A stretch of 7,448 nucleotides of DNA from Xanthobacteraceae bacterium (GTDB lineage Bacteria; Pseudomonadota; Alphaproteobacteria; Rhizobiales; Xanthobacteraceae): NCBI GenBank assembly GCA_030043285.1, contig JASHXZ010000150.1, positions 1-7,448 of the forward strand, read 5' to 3'. The number at the start of each line of letters is the position of its first letter. Position 1 is the stretch's first letter. The position numbers were made by a program, and so were the translations under genes. Below, one piece after another: positions 1 to 5,347 of this stretch. The notes beneath the pieces are model-generated. The model saw only the letters and a list, made by a program, of their open reading frames with translations, had not been told where the DNA came from and ran no database searches.

Positions 1-216
1 GCCAAAGCGCTCGAACTCGCCGAGCGCATCGCCGGCAATGCGCCGTTCACCAATTTCGCCGTGCTGCAGCTCTTGCCGCGCATCGCGCGCGCGGAGCCCG
101 CGGCCGGCTACGCCGCCGAAGCTTTGGCGGCGGCGATCGCGCAAGGCGACGACGAAGCCAAGGCGCGGCTCAAGGCCTTTCTGGAAAAGCGCGGCCCCAA
201 AGTGGCGCGGAGCTAG
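1..216 (+). CDS. enoyl-CoA hydratase/isomerase (crotonase family), C-terminal fragment
   Basis: Frame 1 is open from the first base to a TAG at 214-216 and gives the last 71 residues of a protein whose start lies outside the window. The fragment runs from AKALELAERIAGNAPF to KARLKAFLEKRGPKV. This is the typical end of crotonase-fold enoyl-CoA hydratases: the helix after the active site (ALELAxxIAxNAP), then the C-terminal helix ending in a (K/R)AFLEKR-P signature. The catalytic residues and oxyanion hole would be upstream and cannot be checked. The family adds water to trans-2-enoyl-CoA thioesters, although it also includes isomerases and hydroxycinnamoyl-CoA hydratase-lyases, which the C-terminus alone does not separate. 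It ends 14 nt before the acyl-CoA ligase gene, which suggests co-transcription and a role in processing the CoA ester made by that ligase. The family call is fairly firm; the substrate is inferred. Confidence 0.75.
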   Translation, partial: AKALELAERIAGNAPFTNFAVLQLLPRIARAEPAAGYAAEALAAAIAQGDDEAKARLKAFLEKRGPKVARS

Positions 217-230
217 GGTCAACGGGTGCG

Positions 231-2132
231 ATGTCTGACGCCCTTACCAAAACTGTCCCGACCAAGCCGCCGCTGCGGGCCGTAAAACTCGGGCCGGCCG
301 ATGTGCTGGTGGAGCGGCGTGGCGACGGCGCGATTGTGCTGCGCTCGCCGCATCCACTGCCGGATTATCCGAAGAACCTCACGCAGCGGCTGGTGCATTG
401 GGCGGCGGCGGCGCCGGATCGCGTGTTTCTGGCGCAGCGCGACGCGAGCGGTGGCTGGCGCACGTTGAGCTATGCGCAGGCGCTGACTTCAGTGCGCGCG
501 CTCGCGGCGGCGCTGCTTGAGCGCGATCTCTCGGCCGAGCGCCCGATCGCGATCCTGTCCGGCAACGACATCGAGCATGCGCTCATCGGCCTCGCCGCCA
601 TGCATGTCGGCATTCCGTATGCGCCGATCTCGGTGCCCTATTCGCTGATGTCGCAGGATTTCGGCAAGCTCAAAGCCATCGTCGACATTTTGACGCCGGG
701 CCTGGTGTTCGCCGCCAACGGCGCGGCATTCGCACGCGCGCTCGCGGCGGCGGTGCCGGCCGGCGTCGAGATCGTCGTCACCGCGAAGGCGCCGCCGGAG
801 CGGCCGGCGACATTGTTTGCGTCGCTGCTCGAAACGCAGCCGAACGCCGCGGTCGACACGGCGCACGACAAAGTCGGCCCCGACACCATCGCCAAAATTT
901 TGTTCACCTCCGGCTCGACCGGCCAGCCCAAGGGCGTCATCAACACCCAGCGCATGCTGTGCGCCAATCAGTCGATGATCCGCTGCGGCTTTGTGTTCTT
1001 CGCCGACGAGCCGCCGGTGCTGGTCGACTGGCCGCCGTGGAATCACACCTTCGGCGGCAATCACGATTTCGGCCTGGTGCTCGACAATGGCGGCTCGTTC
1101 TACATCGACGAAGGAAGACCGCTGCCCGGCGCGATCGAGGCCACGGTGCGCAACCTGCGCGACGTCGGCCCGACGATTTATCTCAATGTGCCGAAAGGCT
1201 TTGAGATGCTGCTGCCTTATCTGCGCAGCGACGCGGCGTTGCGGCAGCGCTTTTTCAGCCGGCTGAAAGTTCTGTTCTACGCCGGCGCGTCGCTGGCGCA
1301 GCACGTCCGCGACGAATTGCGGGAGCTTGCCGTCGCCACGACCGGCGAGCGCATCATCTTTCTCTCCAGCCTCGGCTCGACCGAGACCGCGCCGGCGGCG
1401 CTGGCCTGCACGGTCGAAAGCGAGCGCGCCGGCAATGTCGGTCTGCCGCTGCCGGGCGTCGAACTGAAACTCGTGCCGCGCGACGGCAAGTTCGAGGCGC
1501 GCTTGCGCGGGCCGAACATCACGCCCGGCTATTGGCGCTCGCCGGCGCTCACCGCCGAAGCGTTCGACGACGAAGGTTTCTACAAGATCGGCGATGCGCT
1601 CAAATTCGCCGACCCGGCCGATGCAGCGAAGGGCTTGCTGTTCGACGGCAGGCTTGCCGAGGATTTCAAGCTCGCGACCGGCACCTGGGTATCGGTCGGC
1701 CCGCTGCGCGCGGCTTTCATCGCCCAGTGCGCGCCGCTCGTGCGCGACGTGGTGCTGGCCGGCGCCGACCGCGACGAAGTGGCGGCGTTGGTGTTTCCCG
1801 ATCTCGAGGCCTGCCGCGCGCTCGCGCCCGGCCTTGCATCCGACGCGCCGGCCGCCACATTGCTCGCCGACCCGCGCGTGCGCGGCGAATTCGCGCGCCT
1901 TCTTACCGCGCTCGCCGCGCCGGCAGGCGGCACCTCGAATCGCGTCAGCCGCGCGCTCCTTCTGGTCGAGCCGCCGTCGCTCGATATCGGCGAAATGACC
2001 GACAAGGGCTCGATCAACCAGCGCGCGGTGCTTGTGCAGCGCGCCCGATTGGTGGAAGAGCTTTACGCCGAGCCGCCGCCGGCGCACGTCATCGTGGCGC
2101 GCGCGGCGGCGCAAGCGGCACAGCCGGCGTAA
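231..2132 (+). CDS. feruloyl-CoA synthase-like acyl-CoA ligase (AMP-binding, ANL superfamily)
   Basis: This 633-aa ligase is expected to activate an aromatic carboxylic acid in two steps: ATP forms the acyl-adenylate, then CoA makes the thioester. ANL motifs appear in order. The P-loop TSGSTGQPKG is at residues 226-235 and the A5-type LGSTETAP at 381-388. A YKIGD (451-455) stands where many relatives have TGD. FDGRLAEDFKL (471-481) leads into ATGTWVSVGPL. The catalytic A10 lysine is K592 in MTDKGSINQRAVL. The EDFKLxTGTWVSVGPLR and TDKGxINQRA blocks are, as I know the family, typical of feruloyl-CoA synthases and related phenylpropenoate ligases, and the length fits. No signal peptide or membrane segment is seen, so it is cytoplasmic. 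The start is the first ATG after the upstream stop; a GGAG lies rather far upstream (209-212), so initiation may be weak or translationally coupled. The gene sits between an enoyl-CoA hydratase and a 3-hydroxyacyl-CoA dehydrogenase. The exact acid (ferulate, p-coumarate, caffeate or other) cannot be read from the sequence. Confidence 0.88.
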   Translation: MSDALTKTVPTKPPLRAVKLGPADVLVERRGDGAIVLRSPHPLPDYPKNLTQRLVHWAAAAPDRVFLAQRDASGGWRTLSYAQALTSVRALAAALLERDLSAERPIAILSGNDIEHALIGLAAMHVGIPYAPISVPYSLMSQDFGKLKAIVDILTPGLVFAANGAAFARALAAAVPAGVEIVVTAKAPPERPATLFASLLETQPNAAVDTAHDKVGPDTIAKILFTSGSTGQPKGVINTQRMLCANQSMIRCGFVFFADEPPVLVDWPPWNHTFGGNHDFGLVLDNGGSFYIDEGRPLPGAIEATVRNLRDVGPTIYLNVPKGFEMLLPYLRSDAALRQRFFSRLKVLFYAGASLAQHVRDELRELAVATTGERIIFLSSLGSTETAPAALACTVESERAGNVGLPLPGVELKLVPRDGKFEARLRGPNITPGYWRSPALTAEAFDDEGFYKIGDALKFADPADAAKGLLFDGRLAEDFKLATGTWVSVGPLRAAFIAQCAPLVRDVVLAGADRDEVAALVFPDLEACRALAPGLASDAPAATLLADPRVRGEFARLLTALAAPAGGTSNRVSRALLLVEPPSLDIGEMTDKGSINQRAVLVQRARLVEELYAEPPPAHVIVARAAAQAAQPA

Positions 2133-2146
2133 GCGGACGTTCGAAC

Positions 2147-2908
2147 ATGGATATTGCAGGACACGCGGCCATCGTCACCGGCGGCGCTTCGGGTCTCGGC
2201 GCCGCCACCGCGCGCATGTTGGCGGCGGCCGGCGCCAAGGTCGCGCTGCTCGACGTCAACCACAAAGCGGCCGCCGAGGTGGCGATCGACATCAACGGCA
2301 TCGCCATCGCCTGCGACGTGACCGACAGCGCCTCGACCGAGAAGGCGCTGGCCAAGGCCGCCGCCGATCACGGCACAGCCCGCATCCTGATCAACTGCGC
2401 CGGCGTCGGACCGGCCAAGCGCATCGTCGGCCGCGACGGGCCGATGCCGCTCGCCGATTTCGAGCGCGTCATCGCCATCAACCTGATCGGCACCTTCAAC
2501 GCCATGCGGCTGGCCGCCGCCGCCATGCAGCCGCTGAGCCCGCTCGAAGACGGCGAGCGCGGCGTCATCGTCTGCACCGCCTCGGTCGCCGCTTATGAGG
2601 GCCAGGTCGGCCAGGCCGCCTACGCCGCGTCGAAGGGCGGCGTGGTCGGGCTCGTGATGCCGGCGGCGCGCGAGTTCGCCCAGTTCGGCATCCGCGTCAA
2701 CGCCGTCGCGCCGGGCATCTTTTCCACCCCGATGCTGCACGCGCTGCCCGACGCCGCGCAGCAAAGCCTCGCCGCTGCGGTGCCGTTTCCAAAATTGCTC
2801 GGCCAGCCAGTGCAATTCGCCGCGCTCGTGCGCCACATCATCGAGAACCGCTATCTCAACGGCGAAACGATCCGGCTCGACGGCGCGCTGCGGATGGGGC
2901 CGCGGTGA
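2147..2908 (+). CDS. SDR-family 3-hydroxyacyl-CoA dehydrogenase (HSD17B10/type II HADH-like)
   Basis: This is a 253-aa classical short-chain dehydrogenase. It has the nucleotide-binding TGGASGLG at residues 11-18, an Asp (D36) ending beta-strand 2 that favours NAD over NADP, NCAG at 83-86, and a catalytic tetrad N112, S146, Y159, K163 (YAASK). The stretch TASVAAYEGQVGQAAYAASKGG and the C-terminal FLNGE-IRLDGA-RM pattern (here YLNGETIRLDGALRM) closely match mitochondrial 17-beta-HSD10, the type II 3-hydroxyacyl-CoA dehydrogenase, as I remember it. That points to NAD-linked oxidation of a 3-hydroxyacyl-CoA to the 3-ketoacyl-CoA. The reading frame is open far upstream (from 1532) inside the ligase gene, but the extension is Arg/Ala-rich shadow sequence. 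I place the start at ATG 2147, just before the Rossmann strand and 14 nt after the ligase stop, with a GCGGA ribosome-binding candidate at 2133-2137. The likely role is the third step of side-chain beta-oxidation after the neighbouring ligase and hydratase. Confidence 0.88.
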   Translation: MDIAGHAAIVTGGASGLGAATARMLAAAGAKVALLDVNHKAAAEVAIDINGIAIACDVTDSASTEKALAKAAADHGTARILINCAGVGPAKRIVGRDGPMPLADFERVIAINLIGTFNAMRLAAAAMQPLSPLEDGERGVIVCTASVAAYEGQVGQAAYAASKGGVVGLVMPAAREFAQFGIRVNAVAPGIFSTPMLHALPDAAQQSLAAAVPFPKLLGQPVQFAALVRHIIENRYLNGETIRLDGALRMGPR

Positions 2909-3386
2909 TTTGCTTTCTCCCCCTTGTCCGGCCGAAAGTCGAACCCGTCGCGATAAAGGAGGCCGCCAACTGAGGCGGAAACGATGATGGCGCTTCGTAT
3001 GATCGTCGCAATACTTGGAGGTATCATCGCAACCGTCGCGCTGTTTATCGCGTTGGCAGCAGGATGGATGGAGCTATTGAAAGTGTACGTTACTTCGCGG
3101 CACCCTAACGATCCGAGCGCTGGCGACAGCGCGGGTTGGATATTGATTTTCACGGCGCCTCTCGTATTCCCGTTCATTGCAGCACCAAGTTCTGTAGGGG
3201 GAATAATCGCGGGAATGTTCCTCCACAGGAAGATGAAGCCGCAATTGCCGTCTGAGGATAAAAAGGGGCCGGCTTGAGACTCAAAATAGATCCGGCAAGT
3301 CAACATCTGGGGCCCACTATGTCAAAGTGATAATTTCCTCCACAAGAGGAGAAAGAATTGCTGGCGCACACTTTAAACAAACACCC
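2909..3386. other. lower-GC stretch between dehydrogenase and thioesterase genes
   Basis: The segment between the SDR stop and the thioesterase start has clearly more A and T than its neighbours and holds the small membrane-protein gene. Two strong Shine-Dalgarno-like runs, AAAGGAGG (2955-2962) and AAGAGGAG (3344-3351), lie in it with no properly spaced standard start in the frame of a convincing gene. No insertion-sequence ends or direct repeats could be found by eye. It looks like an inserted or degenerating segment within an otherwise compact operon, but this is inference from composition only. Confidence 0.4.
2984..3277 (+). CDS. small two-helix membrane protein, function unknown
   Basis: This 97-aa protein is not one I recognise. 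It has a short basic N-terminus, a first hydrophobic segment at about residues 6-28 (MIVAILGGIIATVALFIAL...), and a polar loop with RHPNDPSAGDS at about 39-49. A second hydrophobic segment spans about 52-80, followed by a charged tail (HRKMKPQLPSEDKKGPA). The pattern predicts an inner-membrane hairpin with both ends on the same side. The start at ATG 2984 has a GAGG at 2972-2975 at good spacing; an even better AAAGGAGG at 2955-2962 sits too far away (21 nt). Codon use is visibly less GC-rich than in the flanking enzymes (for example ATA, TTA/TTG, AAA and GTA codons), so it may be a recent arrival or a fast-evolving orphan. It lies in the gap between the dehydrogenase and thioesterase genes and may be co-transcribed with them, but nothing links it to their chemistry. 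Confidence 0.6.
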   Translation: MMALRMIVAILGGIIATVALFIALAAGWMELLKVYVTSRHPNDPSAGDSAGWILIFTAPLVFPFIAAPSSVGGIIAGMFLHRKMKPQLPSEDKKGPA

Positions 3387-3815
3387 ATGCTCACCAACAC
3401 CCGAACCACCCGCATCGAATGGGGCGACTGCGATCCCGCGGGCATCATTTTCTATGCGCGCTATTTCGACATTTTCGACGTGTCGACCACGATGCTGCTC
3501 GAGCGCGCGCTCGGCATGACCAAGATCAAATACCTTGAGGCCTACGATTTTCTCGGCCATCCGCTGGTCGAGACCCGGGCCCGCTTTCTGTTGCCGACCC
3601 GCTATGGCGACGAAGTGACGATCGAAACCGCGGTCACCGCCTGCGGCCGCTCGAGCTTCAAGCTCGAGCATCGGCTCGCCAAAGACGGCGCGCTCGCGGT
3701 CGAAGGCTCCGAGACCCGCGTCTGGGTGGTGCGCGACCCCGAGGACCCGCAGCGCATGCAGGCGCGGCCGATCCCCGCCGACGTGGTGGCGCGGCTGACG
3801 CAAGCCCGCAGTTGA
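3387..3815 (+). CDS. 4-hydroxybenzoyl-CoA thioesterase-like hot-dog fold thioesterase
   Basis: This 142-aa hot-dog-fold protein has almost the length of the Pseudomonas 4-hydroxybenzoyl-CoA thioesterase (about 141 aa). Its N-terminal motif IEWGDCDPAGIIFY at residues 10-23 matches that enzyme's signature, and D16 is at the position of the catalytic aspartate. Downstream come the helix FDIFDVSTTMLLERA and the central strands RARFLLPTRYGDEVTIETAV, as expected for the fold. It would hydrolyse an aroyl-CoA such as 4-hydroxybenzoyl-CoA or vanilloyl-CoA to the free acid in the cytoplasm. In this context that would release the product of side-chain shortening by the upstream ligase, hydratase and dehydrogenase. 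The frame is open back to a GTG at 3327, but I choose ATG 3387 because family members start about ten residues before the motif. No ribosome-binding site lies directly in front of it; the nearest, AAGAGGAG at 3344-3351, is over 30 nt away. Other acyl-CoA substrates are possible. Confidence 0.82.
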   Translation: MLTNTRTTRIEWGDCDPAGIIFYARYFDIFDVSTTMLLERALGMTKIKYLEAYDFLGHPLVETRARFLLPTRYGDEVTIETAVTACGRSSFKLEHRLAKDGALAVEGSETRVWVVRDPEDPQRMQARPIPADVVARLTQARS

Positions 3816-3822
3816 CCCAACG

Positions 3823-3948
3823 CGTTTCCCGGATGCGGTGCAGCGCGTTAGCGGTGCACCGCTGTTCCGGGACCTTCGCAGACACCGCGCTTGTTACGAT
3901 CCCGGGTCTGCAGCGCACCACTGCGTGCTGCGCTGCGCCGGGGAGACG
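3823..3948. repeat. composite palindromic intergenic repeat (two inverted hairpin units)
   Basis: Two strong hairpins are present. Unit A, 3827-3872, has outer arms TCCCGGA (3827-3833) and TCCGGGA (3866-3872) and inner arms GCGGTGCA (3835-3842) and TGCACCGC (3855-3862). It includes a perfect 14-bp palindrome at 3850-3863. Unit B, 3901-3942, has CCCGG/CCGGG outer arms and TGCAGCGCA (3909-3917) facing TGCGCTGCG (3929-3937). Unit B read on the minus strand aligns along most of its length with unit A, from CGTTTCCC/CGTCTCCCC through to CCGGGACC/CCGGGATC, so the whole is an inverted pair. Layout and sequence resemble palindromic repeats I recall from Bradyrhizobium-like genomes. It begins just after the thioesterase stop and could act on transcript ends or mRNA stability. 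There is no U-tract, so I do not call it a classical terminator. Confidence 0.75.
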
Positions 3949-3992
3949 TATTCACGCGGGCGCCAAACTGCTTTAGAAGCCTCCCCGACACC

Positions 3993-3997
3993 AGGAG
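3993..3997 (+). promoter_or_regulatory. ribosome binding site of the amidohydrolase gene
   Basis: AGGAG lies 9 nt before ATG 4007. It is the best-placed Shine-Dalgarno sequence in the window and fixes the start of the amidohydrolase. Confidence 0.7.
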
Positions 3998-4006
3998 AAA
4001 CCGTCC

Positions 4007-5026
4007 ATGCGCATCGACGCGTACACCCACTTTTTCCCGAAAAAATTCTTCGACAAGCTCAATGAAGTCGCCGGCGACTATAAGGACATGGGCAAGCGTA
4101 TCCGCTCGCTGCCGGGCCTGTTCGATCTCGATTTCCGCAAGCGCATCGTCGACGGCCACAAGGACTATCAGCAGATCCTGTCGTATCCGCAGCCGCCGAT
4201 CGAGCGCTTCGCCAAGAACCCGCGCGACATCGATGAGTTCTGCAAGATCATCAATGACGGTTTCGCCGAGCTGATCGCCAAGGAGAGCGACCATTTCCCC
4301 GGCTGGGTGGCGCAAGTCTCGCTCGCCGCCTCCGACTGTGGCGTCGCCGAGGCCGAGCGGGCGCTCAAGAACGGCGCGCTCGGCGTGCAGATCTACACCA
4401 ACGTCGCCGGCAAGCCGGTCGACCGCCCCGAATACATGCCGTTCTGGGACAAGATGAACGAGCTCGGCGCGCCGATCTGGCTGCATCCGGCGCGCGGCGC
4501 CGAGACGCCGGATTATCTCGACGAGAAGCAGTCGCTGTACGAGATCTGGTGGACCATCGGCTGGTCGTACGAGACCGCCTGCACCATGCTGCGGCTGGTC
4601 TATTCCAGGATCATGGACACCCATCCGAACCTGAAAATCATCACCCACCATTTCGGCGGCATCGTGCCGATGCTGGAAGGCCGGCTCGGGCCGGGCAACG
4701 ACGTGATGGGTAACCGCACCACCGACCACGATTACGTCGGCTTGCGCAAAAGCCTCAAGAAGCGGCCGCTCGATTACTTCAAGCAGGATTTCTGGGCCGA
4801 CACGGCGGCCTTCACGGCGGAGCCGGCGACCCGATGCGGCATGGATTTTTATCCGATCGACAAGATCGTGTTCGCCTCCGATTGCCCGTTCGATCCGGAA
4901 GGCGGCACCATGTTCCCGCGCGAGACGCTGCGCATCATGGAATCGCTGAAGCTGGACAAGGCAACCAGCGACAAGGTGTTCTACAAGAACCTCGAAGCGG
5001 TGACGGGCAAGACGCTGGTGAAATAA
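4007..5026 (+). CDS. amidohydrolase-2 family protein (ACMSD/LigW-like TIM-barrel decarboxylase or hydrolase)
   Basis: This 339-aa cytoplasmic protein belongs to the metal-dependent amidohydrolase_2 family (COG2159). The family includes aminocarboxymuconate-semialdehyde decarboxylase, gamma-resorcylate decarboxylase and 5-carboxyvanillate decarboxylase. Family metal or active-site positions visible are H8 in the N-terminal IDAYTHFFP, H160 in IWLHPARG, H215 in THHFGG and D292 in FASDCPFDP. The first ligand of the usual HxH (or ExH) pair is Tyr (Y6) here. A long insertion after the first strand (about residues 10-75) is rich in aromatic and charged residues and may shape the pocket. The SDC(P)FDxEGG end of the barrel and the C-terminal NLEAVTG helix are typical. 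The start has a strong AGGAG 9 nt upstream. The gene is separated from the thioesterase by the palindromic repeat, so it may be a separate unit. Decarboxylation of an aromatic acid or ring-cleavage product would fit the neighbourhood, but the substrate is unknown. Confidence 0.82.
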   Translation: MRIDAYTHFFPKKFFDKLNEVAGDYKDMGKRIRSLPGLFDLDFRKRIVDGHKDYQQILSYPQPPIERFAKNPRDIDEFCKIINDGFAELIAKESDHFPGWVAQVSLAASDCGVAEAERALKNGALGVQIYTNVAGKPVDRPEYMPFWDKMNELGAPIWLHPARGAETPDYLDEKQSLYEIWWTIGWSYETACTMLRLVYSRIMDTHPNLKIITHHFGGIVPMLEGRLGPGNDVMGNRTTDHDYVGLRKSLKKRPLDYFKQDFWADTAAFTAEPATRCGMDFYPIDKIVFASDCPFDPEGGTMFPRETLRIMESLKLDKATSDKVFYKNLEAVTGKTLVK

Positions 5027-5102
5027 GCCGAACGCCGCGGACAGGCCCGCAGACGAGACCGATGACGACGGCGAATTGCAGGCGTACACCTGCCGGTTCG
5101 CT

Positions 5103-5136
5103 TCCGCGCTGAAGGGGCTCGGCTGCGCCCCGCGGA
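5103..5136 (+). terminator. possible hairpin terminator downstream of the amidohydrolase gene
   Basis: GGGGC (5114-5118) can pair with GCCCC (5127-5131) across an 8-nt loop. TCCGC (5103-5107) can pair with GCGGA (5132-5136), with a 6-nt bulge on the left arm. It lies about 80 nt after the amidohydrolase stop. There is no T-run after it, so it may be only a structured 3' end. Confidence 0.25.
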
Positions 5137-5249
5137 GCGCATCAGCCTCCTTGCTCTACCGACATCGTCGATTTTTCCGGTGGCGGCATGCCGCAGCACT
5201 TCAAGCTCCGCGATCTGGAGCCATAGCTCGCCTAAACCTCGCTTCCGGA

Positions 5250-5284
5250 TTGAAGGAAGGCGAGCAACGTGCAAATATCCACGT
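5250..5284 (+). promoter_or_regulatory. weak promoter-like elements and small inverted repeat before the repeat-protein gene
   Basis: TTGAAG (5250-5255) is followed after 17 nt by AAATAT (5273-5278), a poor to moderate match to a sigma-70 promoter. An inverted repeat ACGTG (5267-5271) / CACGT (5280-5284) with an 8-nt spacer overlaps the -10-like element and could be an operator. The arms are short and this may be chance. Confidence 0.2.
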
Positions 5285-5347
5285 CATATCCAGAGCGGTG
5301 TGGGCAATCCGGCTAGGATCGCGACCTTCGCCCTCAAGGCATTCGCC

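Larger units (their letters stand above)
5027..5347. other. 321-nt intergenic region with hairpins and a possible gene remnant
   Basis: I see no convincing complete gene here. It holds a near-palindrome at 5078-5093, a G/C hairpin at 5103-5136, and a short open stretch in frame 1 ending at TAG 5224-5226. That stretch translates to a natural-looking C-terminus, DFSGGGMPQHFKLRDLEP, preceded within 20 codons by a stop, as if it were the tail of a lost gene. The last ~120 nt are less GC-rich and probably contain the promoter of the repeat protein. Confidence 0.5.

Noticed and set aside
489..2114. 541-aa open frame on the minus strand, antisense to the ligase
   Set aside because: Arg/Gly/His-rich low-complexity translation typical of the antisense of a GC-rich gene; the plus strand has clear family motifs.
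1532..2146. N-terminal extension that would fuse about 205 residues to the dehydrogenase
   Set aside because: The extension is an out-of-frame reading of the ligase gene, Arg/Ala-rich and without domain features; the Rossmann fold starts right after ATG 2147.
2851..3306. 151-aa minus-strand open frame over the small membrane-protein gene
   Set aside because: No ribosome-binding site or recognisable domain; it runs into the end of the dehydrogenase gene. The plus-strand frame has two clean hydrophobic helices and a spaced GAGG.
3901..3942. Rho-independent terminator after the thioesterase
   Set aside because: Strong stems but no T-run after them; better explained as part of the composite palindromic repeat.
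3848..5089. 413-aa minus-strand open frame over the amidohydrolase
   Set aside because: Shadow frame caused by GC bias; the plus-strand protein has conserved metal-site motifs and a strong ribosome-binding site.
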